A DNA stretch of 64,000 nucleotides from Thermoguttaceae bacterium. GTDB lineage: Bacteria; Planctomycetota; Planctomycetia; Pirellulales; Thermoguttaceae. The notes under the pieces were generated by a model that ran no database searches, was not told the origin of the DNA, and saw only the letters and a program-made list of their open reading frames with translations. Made by a program: the position numbers and the translations under genes. Positions 45,741 to 54,729 of this stretch are shown piece after piece. The stretch spans positions 1-64,000 of the forward strand of contig JAFSMO010000029.1 in assembly GCA_017447865.1 (NCBI GenBank), read 5' to 3'. Position 1 is the stretch's first letter, and every line of letters starts with the position of its first letter.

Positions 45741-47057
45741 CTATCCTTCTTTATATATGATTGCTCTGGAATTTACGCCAGGGGAAGAATATAGGCGTCC
45801 ATCGTGTTCTACCTGACTGAAAACTGTAATATATAGTTGAAACGGAAAATCGATCTTTTTCCGGAATGGGTGATTAATCCACTCCCGATTGAAAATCACG
45901 GGGTTAATACCAGCAAAATCTTCCGGGTTTTCCGCATGTCGATCAGTACGAAACAAAATTTTTATCGATTTAATGTCAGGGACTGAGGCCCAATTAAAAG
46001 CCATAACACAATCTCCAATTCCAGAATCAAACCACGCATTGTAAATCTGGATGTCGGGAGGTCCTCCAATCCAAAAAGGAATTCCAGGCTGAAACCACTC
46101 CTCCCCAAGTTTTACGAGAGGAAGAATTTTAAAGATCGCGTACTTTGTATTATCGGTTGGAATCGTGTACGATGCCTTACAATCACCATCCTGCATCATT
46201 AGATGATAAAACTTATGCTCACGAAAATCATCTCCGAGCTTTGGGAAGGTATCCTTTGGAATTAACATTCCATCAGGAACTATTTGTTGAGGATCCATTA
46301 TCCGGAATATGACATTTCTCACCGTTGGGTCCCAACTCAAATTTACCGTGTTTCCATTTGTTTGAGCTTTTACTTTTAATGGAGGAATATTAGTGTCCAG
46401 TTTTTTCCAAAATGTTGTGTCTCCCAAGTTTATGTACATATCTTCGGGAATCTTTTTTTGGCACATCATTTTAATGATGGACTTTGCCGGCTCTGTATTA
46501 AAAAACGGTAATTTCAAGGAACAAAACCACTTGCCTAACGCTTCAAATGCCGCAGCCTGATCTTTGGAATTCGAAACTCTTAAATCACCAATTGGCAATA
46601 ATACCCAATTTTCACCCCGTTTAGCCACACAAGACGTATTCCATTGAGTATATTCCAATCCTTTATTACAAAGCTGATAACATGCAAATGAAACTGCTGC
46701 GGCAAATTCAAGCTGACTGTCATTGATGAGAGATATCGACGGTAATAAATCATCTCCTGGCTCAAAAACAATTATCATATGCGAATTTTGTACTGGCAGG
46801 AAGCCTAAACATTGCAGAAAGTGCGAATCGTTAATAACTGATTTTTGCCAAATTCTCAAAGCAGCTTCCTGACCTTCATTTTTTCCTCCCCAAATCCAGA
46901 CGTTTTTTTTATCTATTTGATCCTCCTCCCATGCACGATTTGCGGGGATTATAGTGGACATTTCCCCCTTGTGTATGCGATAATTGGTTCCTGGAATTTT
47001 TTCTTTTACCACAACAGTAGTAGTTGGATTAAGTGGGATAATAGCTGATTCACTCAT
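45741..47057 (-). CDS. beta-sandwich protein with kinase-like N-terminal region, unknown function
   Basis: 438 residues. The first 200 residues (FLPVQNSHMIIVFEPGDDL, then a helix with ACYQLCNKGLEYT and ALGKWFCSLKLPFF) have a rhythm like a protein-kinase C-lobe but lack catalytic HRD and DFG motifs. The C-terminal 220 residues resemble two fibronectin-type sandwiches (VKAQTNGNTVNLSWDPTVRN; VMAFNWASVPDIKSIKILFR). I cannot assign a family. It lies between the ClpB-like and GTPase genes and so is probably an adaptor. An upstream partial duplication of its first 27 codons is present (47061-47139). Confidence 0.5.
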   Translation of the reverse strand: MSESAIIPLNPTTTVVVKEKIPGTNYRIHKGEMSTIIPANRAWEEDQIDKKNVWIWGGKNEGQEAALRIWQKSVINDSHFLQCLGFLPVQNSHMIIVFEPGDDLLPSISLINDSQLEFAAAVSFACYQLCNKGLEYTQWNTSCVAKRGENWVLLPIGDLRVSNSKDQAAAFEALGKWFCSLKLPFFNTEPAKSIIKMMCQKKIPEDMYINLGDTTFWKKLDTNIPPLKVKAQTNGNTVNLSWDPTVRNVIFRIMDPQQIVPDGMLIPKDTFPKLGDDFREHKFYHLMMQDGDCKASYTIPTDNTKYAIFKILPLVKLGEEWFQPGIPFWIGGPPDIQIYNAWFDSGIGDCVMAFNWASVPDIKSIKILFRTDRHAENPEDFAGINPVIFNREWINHPFRKKIDFPFQLYITVFSQVEHDGRLYSSPGVNSRAIIYKEG

Positions 47058-47060
47058 TAC

Positions 47061-47139
47061 TCATTTCTCCTTTAAATATAGGTGCAAAAAATGTTCCTGG
47101 GATTTCTTCCATTACTGGAACCGCAGTAGTTGGATCAAG
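47061..47139 (-). pseudogene. relic duplication of the start of the downstream gene
   Basis: On the minus strand, in the frame that continues past the ClpB-like stop, this stretch reads LDPTTAVPVMEEIPGTF and then FKGEMSN before a stop. The real gene begins with LNPTTTVVVKEKIPGTNY and HKGEMST. About 25 codons align, with many differences, so this is a decayed tandem copy of the 5' end of the gene at 47057. No ATG with a ribosome site opens it. Confidence 0.65.
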
Positions 47140-47154
47140 TTTTTTGACACGGTT

Positions 47155-49137
47155 TCATTCAATTTGTGTTACCTTAAGCTCCTTATATCTAATTCCGTTA
47201 AGTTCCTTGTTTTGAATTCCAAGTTGTAATTTAACATTTTCAGGAAATTTATTGTCAAAAATCCATTCTGCAAGCGGTTGTTCGATTTTTACTTCCATTT
47301 CGACACGAATTCGACGTCCTCCATAACGCAGATTGGAATGATCCTTCATCTCTTCCTCAATCCACTCACAGAGAGTTGATTCCTCAGGGGTGTCAGTTTC
47401 ACTGCCATTGGAAGTTTCGTAAACGAGCTTACAATGATGAGCATTCGCGGATGCTTCCAGATTTCTCATAAACTTGGCAAAAATCCCTCGGACGTACTCG
47501 GGCCGCAGCAGGTCGAAAACCAGAATATTATTCCCTAAACGGTTATAGATTTCAGGTCTCTTAAGATCGTTAACAAAATAATTCTCCACTTTCTGCAGAT
47601 AATGTTTCCGAATAAAATCATACGTTAGTTCTTTATCGGGAATTCTATCCATCTGGGGCGACGCAGGTGATTTATCGTTCTCGGACTGAGAATTCGAACC
47701 AATATTGCTTGTAAAGATGATGACAGTCTGCGAAAAATTGACTGTTAGCCCTTTGCCGTCCGTCAAACGTCCATCTTCAAGGATTTGCAGGAATTTATCC
47801 ATCACCTTTCCATCCGCTTTCTCGATTTCATCAAAAAGGAGAATGCTGAAAGGATTATCACGTACATAATTTGTAAGCTGCCCACCTTCTTCATAACCCA
47901 CGTATCCAGGAGGAGCCCCGGTGAGTTTTTCCGCCGCGTGGCTTTGGGCATATTCGCTCATATCGAAGCGGCGCATACGATCTTCCGAACCAAAAATCAG
48001 CTGGGCCAGTGCTTTAGCGAGTTCTGTTTTGCCCACCCCCGTTGGTCCGACAAAAAAGAAAACGCCTTTGGGTTTTCCGCCTGCTTTGGACTGTGGTGAC
48101 ATGGAAATGCCTACATTGGCCAGCTTGAGCATCTTCACGATGCAATTAACCGCTTCATCCTGACCAATCACTCGTTTTTTAATTTCCTCAGCAGCAGTTT
48201 CGATTTTATCACGATTGAATGATTCCCATGGATCCTTTACGTCGCCGTAGCGGTAATAGAAAATTAAGTCTTTGATCTCCTGATGGGAATGTGCACTTCT
48301 TTCCGGTTCACTTTCAGCAGTTTGCAAGATAGCCAGTAAGTCCGATATCAGCATTCCTTCCGTATTGACGAGGAATGAATCCTCGATTTTCCTAGAATTT
48401 TTCTCTTTCAAGCCTGGTTTAAAAAAATGTTTAAAAATTTTGCGGCGTTCCTCTTTATCAGGACGAGGTATTTGTACAAGAGCAAGGGCTGGATGTTGAT
48501 AGAACCAGGAAGGGATTGCCTCTAAAGAGGATGCCACAAAAATCATGGCATTTTGGCGACCTTTGAGTTCCTGCTCCGGCAAATCACCACTGTTCACTTT
48601 AAGGATTTTATCGGATAACGGCTTTGTAAGATTTAACGTTTTTCTGAGTTTGACAAGCATTTGACGTTCTTTCTCTCTCTGTTGCTGAACTGGTGCCAAA
48701 CGGTCTGTAAACTCAAAAATCGCGGCTATGGGGAGCTGTTCCTTCTGATTGGAACTTTCCATCATTGCCATTGAATGGTCTTGACGGGTCAGTATATTGC
48801 AAATCTCTTCAATGCAGGACAAAGAAGATTCAGGTGTCTTGCTCGCTTTTAGCTTTGGGAGTTCAGAATCTTTTAAATCGGGATTTTTGCATACGGTACC
48901 CATTTCCGCGATATTAAAATGAATAACACCATGATAGCCGCGTAAAAAAAAGTACTGATCAAGATATTCGTCCAGTAAAATCATTTCTGGTTTTTGGGGG
49001 CTTTCTGATTTATTCATTTGGGATTTTTTTTCGTCTTCTTCTTTCCTGAAACGGTCATCGACATTCCCGTAAAGAAGTACGTGCTTTCCACGGCGCAACT
49101 GCCGGTCAAGTTCAATCATCCATCTGGGGGCTTCCAT
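47155..49137 (-). CDS. ClpB/ClpA-like AAA+ ATPase, copy 1
   Basis: 660 residues. The N-terminal 300 residues (VLLYGNVDDRF at 20; VQIPRPDKEERRKIF at 221) look like a degenerate AAA module. The C-terminal half is a canonical ClpB second ring domain: GQDEAV, Walker A GPTGVGKT (364-371), pore loop GYVGYEEGGQ (411-420), Walker B ILLFDEIE and sensor TSNIGS. It lacks the ClpP-docking loop signature and the usual N-domain, so it is a remodeller, not a protease partner. A paralogue with the same architecture is at 60810-62708. It sits 23 bp after the coiled-coil gene. Confidence 0.8.
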   Translation of the reverse strand: MEAPRWMIELDRQLRRGKHVLLYGNVDDRFRKEEDEKKSQMNKSESPQKPEMILLDEYLDQYFFLRGYHGVIHFNIAEMGTVCKNPDLKDSELPKLKASKTPESSLSCIEEICNILTRQDHSMAMMESSNQKEQLPIAAIFEFTDRLAPVQQQREKERQMLVKLRKTLNLTKPLSDKILKVNSGDLPEQELKGRQNAMIFVASSLEAIPSWFYQHPALALVQIPRPDKEERRKIFKHFFKPGLKEKNSRKIEDSFLVNTEGMLISDLLAILQTAESEPERSAHSHQEIKDLIFYYRYGDVKDPWESFNRDKIETAAEEIKKRVIGQDEAVNCIVKMLKLANVGISMSPQSKAGGKPKGVFFFVGPTGVGKTELAKALAQLIFGSEDRMRRFDMSEYAQSHAAEKLTGAPPGYVGYEEGGQLTNYVRDNPFSILLFDEIEKADGKVMDKFLQILEDGRLTDGKGLTVNFSQTVIIFTSNIGSNSQSENDKSPASPQMDRIPDKELTYDFIRKHYLQKVENYFVNDLKRPEIYNRLGNNILVFDLLRPEYVRGIFAKFMRNLEASANAHHCKLVYETSNGSETDTPEESTLCEWIEEEMKDHSNLRYGGRRIRVEMEVKIEQPLAEWIFDNKFPENVKLQLGIQNKELNGIRYKELKVTQIE

Positions 49138-49160
49138 TTGATTATCCTTTCTCTCTTGAA

Positions 49161-50807
49161 TTAGAAATCCATTTCCATTTGTCTTGTTTCTTCTTCTTCA
49201 TCTTGCCAGTCAGCTTCCTCTTCTGGTCCATAATCTGGAAGATCTTTAGATTCAGCATTGATTTTCGCTGGATTTCCTTTCCAGTCCGGTTCCGAAAGCC
49301 GAATTCCGAATGGTTTTAATGCCTCTTTAATGCTTTTAACTGCTTGTAAACCCTCGTCGTTTTCCACGATCGGATGCCCGTTTACCCGAGATGATTCGGT
49401 ATGATAGCCATTAAAAACGTACTTAATGACCTCCTTTTCCTTCTGTGGAATTGAAATCGTAATTTGGCGGCGATCCCGAAGTCCTACATCGTCACAAGGC
49501 ACAACTTTTATAATCGTATTTGATTTGGCGTCAGATTCACTCTGGATGGACTGAATGCTAAATCCCAGTTCCGGTAAAACAGTTTTCATGGATTGTACAA
49601 TGTACTCCCGCCGTTCTTCCGCTTTTTGAGCCGAGGCAACTGAAATCTTCATGTTGTCATATATCTTAAGCCAGTTTTCAATTTGACTTTCAATCGTCGA
49701 ATCATTCCCTTCCTGGCAGGTCACTTTCATAGCTTCAATCGAGTTTTGCAAAAAAACGAGGTCTGACTTTGCCCAACGTTTAAAGATTTCGTTTTGGGCA
49801 AGCTCCAGCATGTCTTCAAGTTCTGCAATTTTAGGAGCATATTTCTGGTTGAAGGCTTCTTGTTGCTGCTTCTGTTCTTTGATCCTTTCCAATTCACGTA
49901 CCAGAACTGCAAGATGGCGGTCCATAGTGGACCGATAGTTTTGGAGAATCTCTTGCACTCCATACGTTTGACTCTGAATGCACTGCTCCAGTCTTCGAAG
50001 ATTATCGGCCCCAACTGGATCGATTTTTTCTGCCTCTTCAGGAGAACAGGGTACTTTGCTTTGCAGTGCCTCAATTTCCAGCCTCGCCTGCTCCTTAATT
50101 TCCAAAGATCGCAGCCTTGTTACTACATCGAGTTTCCAGTTCGACCAGTTGGTTTGCAGATTGTCAACGGAACTGAGGGTTGAGTTCTGAAGTTCCTTGC
50201 GAAATTGCTCAAGTTGTCCTGGCCACGACGAGTCTGGCAAGCGTTGCGTACGGAACAGGCTTGTCATCTCCTCCATCTCTGCCTGAAGAGATTGGATTCT
50301 CGGCTTCATTTTAGTACATTCACTATCCTGCTCCTGCAAAAATTTCATCCTTCTTTGAATCTTCTTTTTGTTTGCAATAACAGAATCCAATGCCTGACTG
50401 TATTGTCCTTGCTGAAGCATTTCAAGAAATCCCCGATCTTCAGAATAATCAAAATCTTTAAGCAGGGACTCACGAGTCATTTTTTGAAGGATGGCCGAAA
50501 ATGGAGCAATCATTTGCTGCATTTCATTCTGTTCGCGGTCAAGACGCTCCTTATACATTATCTTGCGTTCGATTGCCTTCTGACGCTGGTATTCTTCGTA
50601 CGCTTCTGCCGCTTTTACGGCCTGTTCTCCAGCCATTTTTCCAGCAGCAATTCCACCTTTAACGATAGCCTTCCCTGCCCAAAAGGTCAATATACCAGCT
50701 CCAACCGCAAGTCCACAAAAAGCCATAACTGCTGCACCAAGTGCTTCACCCGTCAACTCTGCAACATCAGAAACAATGGATACATCGGTCTCTTTAACTC
50801 CACTCAT
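49161..50807 (-). CDS. membrane-anchored coiled-coil protein, copy 1
   Basis: 548 residues. An N-terminal hydrophobic, glycine-rich segment (about 20-60: ALGAAVMAFCGLAVGAGILTF) is followed by about 360 residues of coiled coil (repeated E/K/Q heptads, LEELERIKEQKQQQ-like). A globular C-terminal domain (about 410-500: REYIVQSMKTVLPELGFSIQ) recurs in the paralogue at 62708-63982. The start overlaps the radical-SAM stop as TAATG with AAGGAG upstream. Likely a scaffold or substrate of the AAA+ protein encoded next. Confidence 0.65.
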   Translation of the reverse strand: MSGVKETDVSIVSDVAELTGEALGAAVMAFCGLAVGAGILTFWAGKAIVKGGIAAGKMAGEQAVKAAEAYEEYQRQKAIERKIMYKERLDREQNEMQQMIAPFSAILQKMTRESLLKDFDYSEDRGFLEMLQQGQYSQALDSVIANKKKIQRRMKFLQEQDSECTKMKPRIQSLQAEMEEMTSLFRTQRLPDSSWPGQLEQFRKELQNSTLSSVDNLQTNWSNWKLDVVTRLRSLEIKEQARLEIEALQSKVPCSPEEAEKIDPVGADNLRRLEQCIQSQTYGVQEILQNYRSTMDRHLAVLVRELERIKEQKQQQEAFNQKYAPKIAELEDMLELAQNEIFKRWAKSDLVFLQNSIEAMKVTCQEGNDSTIESQIENWLKIYDNMKISVASAQKAEERREYIVQSMKTVLPELGFSIQSIQSESDAKSNTIIKVVPCDDVGLRDRRQITISIPQKEKEVIKYVFNGYHTESSRVNGHPIVENDEGLQAVKSIKEALKPFGIRLSEPDWKGNPAKINAESKDLPDYGPEEEADWQDEEEETRQMEMDF

Positions 50808-51439
50808 TACAAACTCCTTTTTTCAATAATAATATCAAATTCGGCCATTTTAGAAGCGAATTTTTCCCGAAATCCCAACGGAGGAATACCCATCCACTTC
50901 AACATTCCCGAATCAAATTCCAATTCAAGTCCCTGGGATGGCTCGGACAATCGGTCTGCCCAGTCCTTATAACGATCCGAAAGAAAATGAACACGCTGAT
51001 TTGCTGACCCTCTCCAGAGCAAATTCGCGTATTCCTCCTCAACAAAAGGCCCGTCCACGAGCACGTCCAACAGGGAAACCAGCTGTTTCTGCGCGGGGGT
51101 CCCCGATTGAATCAGGTCTTCCAGGAGAAAACCCGTAAAACAGAAAAACGAAAAATCTTTCTTTTCACGAGTTTTCAGGATCAATTCTGCAAGCGCTTCG
51201 GCCTGTTCCATAGGCTCACCGCCGCTGAAGGTGATTCCTTCAAGATTGGAAGCGTTTAAGAAGAGGTCGGCGAGTTCATCAACGGATATTTCGAACCCAC
51301 CTTCGAATGGCTGCATCTCTGGAGCAACACAACCGGGGCAGTGTCTTCTGCATCCTTGCACCCACAAAACTCCTCGAAGTCCAGGGCCCAATACCGAACA
51401 GGCAAGAGAGTATCTCGCAGCCCGAATTACAGTTTTCAC
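50807..51439 (-). CDS. radical-SAM activase-like protein (NrdG-like), copy 1
   Basis: 210 residues, GTG start with GGAG nine bases upstream. The radical SAM cluster is Cys30, Cys34 and Cys37 (WVQGCRRHCPGC), followed by FSGGEPMEQAEAL, the SAM-binding GGEP, and a VDGPF segment. This fits NrdG/PFL-activase-like proteins that generate a glycyl radical on a partner, but no glycyl-radical enzyme is nearby. First gene of the GTPase operon, 40 bp downstream of a promoter. Its counterpart is at 60137-60730, where it is the last gene of its module. Confidence 0.8.
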   Translation of the reverse strand: MKTVIRAARYSLACSVLGPGLRGVLWVQGCRRHCPGCVAPEMQPFEGGFEISVDELADLFLNASNLEGITFSGGEPMEQAEALAELILKTREKKDFSFFCFTGFLLEDLIQSGTPAQKQLVSLLDVLVDGPFVEEEYANLLWRGSANQRVHFLSDRYKDWADRLSEPSQGLELEFDSGMLKWMGIPPLGFREKFASKMAEFDIIIEKRSL

Positions 51440-51478
51440 ATTTGAATCTCCATGTGTACATGTTTTTCCTGTAATCTT

Positions 51479-51506
51479 ATTCTAATAGATTTCTGAAAAT
51501 TTTCAA
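51479..51506 (-). promoter_or_regulatory. predicted sigma-70 promoter of the radical-SAM/ClpB/GTPase operon
   Basis: On the minus strand TTGAAA (51506-51501), a 16-bp spacer and TAGAAT (51484-51479), 40 bp upstream of the GTG start. Confidence 0.6.
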
Positions 51507-51907
51507 CCCCTTGAGAGGTTTTTTCCTCAAAATTTTAATATTTTATAAAAAACGACATCATCTGAAAACACACGGTCATTTTAGAGGCGGGAAGACAGAG
51601 CGATCATTTCCAGTCGTGAATCGGCCTTTGATAAGGTCCCCCCTTTGATGATCGGGGCGAGGGACATCCCCTCTCAAGGACAAAAATTAAGAAGTATGCC
51701 CCTCAAACAGACTTTCCTGGTGGCCCGGGCAAATGGGATAAAGTTGCCGTTATGGATCCGGTTCGTGATTTGCGAAATGAAGGGGCGTTCCTCGTGAATG
51801 GCTTGATTCGGTCCTGAATTGTAATTGTTACAAATTCAATTATAATGAGATTATCCTGCTAAAATGCGAGGTGAATTTCGTTGCAATTTGGAGGAAAGGA
51901 GAAATCG

Positions 51908-51946
51908 AGGTTCACTGTACGAATGTAGGTACTCGATAGTGAACCT
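51908..51946. repeat. 9-bp perfect hairpin with structured loop
   Basis: AGGTTCACT (51908-51916) and AGTGAACCT (51938-51946) pair exactly. The 21-nt loop contains a second inverted element (GTAC...GTAC). No T-run follows on either strand. It lies beyond the PLD-like gene, so it may stabilise that mRNA's 3' end, or mark a mobile element end. Confidence 0.55.
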
Positions 51947-51985
51947 TAAGTTTCCCTTTGAGCATGGATTCGTCGATCTTTATGA

Positions 51986-53110
51986 TTATAAAAAATGTGC
52001 CTGACGATTTCCATCTACATATTCGAACATAACATGTGGTACATTGGAACTGTCTTTGTATTTTCCATCAATTATCGAAGCAAATGGTTCAGGGAGAAAT
52101 GCAATAGTACGAATTCCATTATTACTCTGAATTTCTCCAAGGCCACCTGTAAACTGAATTGCAACTTTGCAAATTCTATTATTTTTGAAACGTCCTCCCT
52201 CATCTACAATAATAAAACGATCATGAATAAAACCATTCTGATTACTCTGATTACTCTGAATAGAAGGATTCGTATTATTAGGGCTCTTATCCCATATAAT
52301 AAACTTAAAAGAATAATTTGTAAAATTTATTAAATTACTCCATATTCCTTTTTGTTTCATGTATTCTTCGAATCCATCATAAATATATTGACGAAAAGAA
52401 AAAACATCAGTAACATTCACTGAGTATAGTTTCTTTGGACTAAAAGCACAATGGAATTCAACTGTAAGATGGTGTGAAGAATCATGAAGCTGGAGGTTAT
52501 TTAGTAAGCTGTTCATAACTTCATCAAGAAAAGGGTGAAACTGTTTTTGGTCATAGGGATTAAAATATGGATCAATAATCTTAATATCAGTAGATTTGTT
52601 AAACCAAGGATATAGCATCGACATTAAACGTTGCCATTTCATTGGATATAATCGGCCGCTGGGGAAATAAGTAGCAAGCAATCGTGGCTCAATATATTCT
52701 TGCAATTGAATAATATTCATATCGCTATCATTTAATGTTGAATCTGGGGCCGTAAATACAGCATTGTATGGTCTCTTCTTATTTCTGGCTATAACCTCCT
52801 GCTCCCAAAGTGACTGATTAGGAGCAAGAATATCATCTATCAATGTATCCTGCTGTAATTCTTCTGTTCTTTCGTATAAATAGCTCAGCGATGAGGATAT
52901 TAGATTTCTTCCTACGGAAGAATATTGACCTTTATCCAAATTCTCTCTAACAAGACGTCCATACCTTGTTTGATCAGGAATTGCTTCAACTAAATAACCA
53001 TGTTGCCAGCCAAATTTTGACCAAAAAAAAGGCACTTGAAGGCGGTTACATTTACTAAAAATTTGGGGATCAACGGCATAGACACCAAAATTACCAATAT
53101 CCTTATCCAT
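51986..53110 (-). CDS. PLD-like (HxR/K) protein, putative nuclease effector
   Basis: 374 residues. KIIDPYFNPYDQKQFHPFLDE (about 190-215) and, near residue 300, FIHDRFIIVDEGG resemble the HxKx4D motif of phospholipase D/nuclease family proteins, with Arg in the Lys position. Later GGLGEIQSNN fits the same fold. The N-terminal 130 residues match nothing I recognise. It follows the DUF3696 ATPase gene by 20 bp and is last in the operon, where effector nucleases usually sit. Nuclease activity is an inference from the single visible motif; phospholipase is also possible. Confidence 0.5.
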   Translation of the reverse strand: MDKDIGNFGVYAVDPQIFSKCNRLQVPFFWSKFGWQHGYLVEAIPDQTRYGRLVRENLDKGQYSSVGRNLISSSLSYLYERTEELQQDTLIDDILAPNQSLWEQEVIARNKKRPYNAVFTAPDSTLNDSDMNIIQLQEYIEPRLLATYFPSGRLYPMKWQRLMSMLYPWFNKSTDIKIIDPYFNPYDQKQFHPFLDEVMNSLLNNLQLHDSSHHLTVEFHCAFSPKKLYSVNVTDVFSFRQYIYDGFEEYMKQKGIWSNLINFTNYSFKFIIWDKSPNNTNPSIQSNQSNQNGFIHDRFIIVDEGGRFKNNRICKVAIQFTGGLGEIQSNNGIRTIAFLPEPFASIIDGKYKDSSNVPHVMFEYVDGNRQAHFL

Positions 53111-53130
53111 ATTCCTTAACTCCTCTTAAC

Positions 53131-54690
53131 CTAAATGCCATACAGTTCTGTAAAACGTTCCTCGAAAAAACCACCCGGCCATTGTGTTAAGATTTCACCA
53201 TTCTTATCAACAGCCATCTGGTCTATCTGGGTAGTATTGTCCTTTTTAGAGATAATAAGGATTGATAAATCATCGGGCGTCAAGGCCAGGCTTTTTTCTT
53301 CTATTTTTTTGTTATTTGTTTCCAATATCCTCCTTAAAATTCTCAAAATGAGGTGTTCGCTATGCGTTTCAATCAAAAACATCTGATTCTTGCATTCACG
53401 AATGAACAAATCTCCAAGCTCGCACTGCACCGCGGGGTGGACATGGAGTTCCGGCTGTTCTACTGCCAGAATACTTGGCCGATTATCCGTATTCGGGTCG
53501 TTCGCAATCGCGCCAACGACTACTGGGATAATCTGCGAAATACCAACACCAATGTCGCAAAGATCAACTTCGATATTGCTGCTCTTCTCTTTCAAGCAAA
53601 CAAGACCTTTCTCATTCTTGTAAAGTTCATTGTCTATCTGCAATTTTCCAAGCGCAGTATTCACATTTTCGAGCAATTCTTTACTTTTATTTTCATTTAA
53701 TTTAGGATTCATCAAAACATCCCAAGCCGCCAAGCCACTCGCCCACTGTTCATTGTCCTGAGTATAGCGAGGACTATAATGACGCGGAAGGATTTCACGA
53801 ATTGGGCCAATATAACGAATAGGGTCCAAACGATTTTTCAAAATATTCAAAGGACGCATTATACAACGATTCAAAAAATCTTCAAATTCTTTATTCAGTA
53901 AATCTTCATAATCATTTTTATTATATTGTTCGTGATCCTTGACAGGAATCTGCCTTCGCCTGAATGAAATTGGAAAACCGATACTGGGAATAATATCTTC
54001 TACTTCAAATGCTTGTCCCCAATTCTCATTTTCATTTGAACTGATTGGAAGGTCCTTTGCCTGCTCTGGGGACATCGTAAATTCGTTTAAGAAACCACAT
54101 TTTTGAGCTAAAGGGTGATTTTTATTGATACTAATATTACATCTCTTGGCATCAGCTGGATCCCATCCAATCGAAAAAATTTGATCACCATCAATTCCGA
54201 TATTACAAGTTTTAGATAAACCACTATCATCGGATTTTACTACAAGTTCAACATAAATATTGTTGGTATTCTTTAAGATCGAGTCAATAGTATTATTAAA
54301 ACTTTCGAAGTTCATACTCTCGAAAAGGCCGTCTTCCGAATATTCTTTTCTTTCCTGATCAATATTTCGATATGAAATAAGTCCTCCTATTTCCATATCG
54401 AAACGCAATTTAACTTCCGGAGCACTATTAGTGCCATTTCGATGTACTAATCTTTTGAACCCGCCAAAATCGACAGCTTTTCCCCCCAATCCAACGGTAT
54501 CACTATTGACTTCGCCAGTGCGGAGAATGTCTCGTGCGTAAAGCATCGCCTGCAAAATGGTGCTTTTGCCAGCACTGTTCTTGCCGAACAGTAGGGTAAT
54601 TGGCCGAAGTGGAATAGTCACAGGTTCACTGATTCCCTTGAAATTTTCCAGGGTAATTGATGTGATTCGTCCAAAATTAGGATCTGCCAT
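53131..54690 (-). CDS. DUF3696-type AAA ATPase
   Basis: 519 residues. Walker A LLFGKNSAGKST (about 31-42) follows LENFKGISEPV; ABC-type Walker B is SILAVEQPELHVHP and H-loop LIETHSEHLILR. The C-terminus has the DUF3696 signature QWPGGFFEERF. These ATPases, related to OLD/RecF-type proteins, are common in phage-defence loci, usually with a nuclease or other effector. The strong AAGGAG fixes the start. It stands 39 bp after the HsdS-like gene, in a four-gene operon. Without an OLD-like TOPRIM domain, it would act through the PLD-like protein next door. Confidence 0.8.
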   Translation of the reverse strand: MADPNFGRITSITLENFKGISEPVTIPLRPITLLFGKNSAGKSTILQAMLYARDILRTGEVNSDTVGLGGKAVDFGGFKRLVHRNGTNSAPEVKLRFDMEIGGLISYRNIDQERKEYSEDGLFESMNFESFNNTIDSILKNTNNIYVELVVKSDDSGLSKTCNIGIDGDQIFSIGWDPADAKRCNISINKNHPLAQKCGFLNEFTMSPEQAKDLPISSNENENWGQAFEVEDIIPSIGFPISFRRRQIPVKDHEQYNKNDYEDLLNKEFEDFLNRCIMRPLNILKNRLDPIRYIGPIREILPRHYSPRYTQDNEQWASGLAAWDVLMNPKLNENKSKELLENVNTALGKLQIDNELYKNEKGLVCLKEKSSNIEVDLCDIGVGISQIIPVVVGAIANDPNTDNRPSILAVEQPELHVHPAVQCELGDLFIRECKNQMFLIETHSEHLILRILRRILETNNKKIEEKSLALTPDDLSILIISKKDNTTQIDQMAVDKNGEILTQWPGGFFEERFTELYGI

Positions 54691-54729
54691 TGTTTTTCTC
54701 CTTAAAATGATTATTTGAAAAAGGATTAA

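Larger units (their letters stand above)
51440..51985. other. intergenic region, 546 bp
   Basis: Holds the minus-strand promoter of the radical-SAM operon (51479-51506) and a 9-bp perfect hairpin (51908-51946). The stretch 51640-51850 contains short open frames on the plus strand (for instance FLVARANGIKLPLW) that look like gene remnants, and TATAAT at 51841 facing the hairpin. I see no intact gene. Confidence 0.45.

Noticed and set aside
51640..51850. Possible transposase gene fragments in the intergenic region
   Set aside because: Short open stretches switch frame and end quickly; no recognisable transposase motif or terminal repeats.
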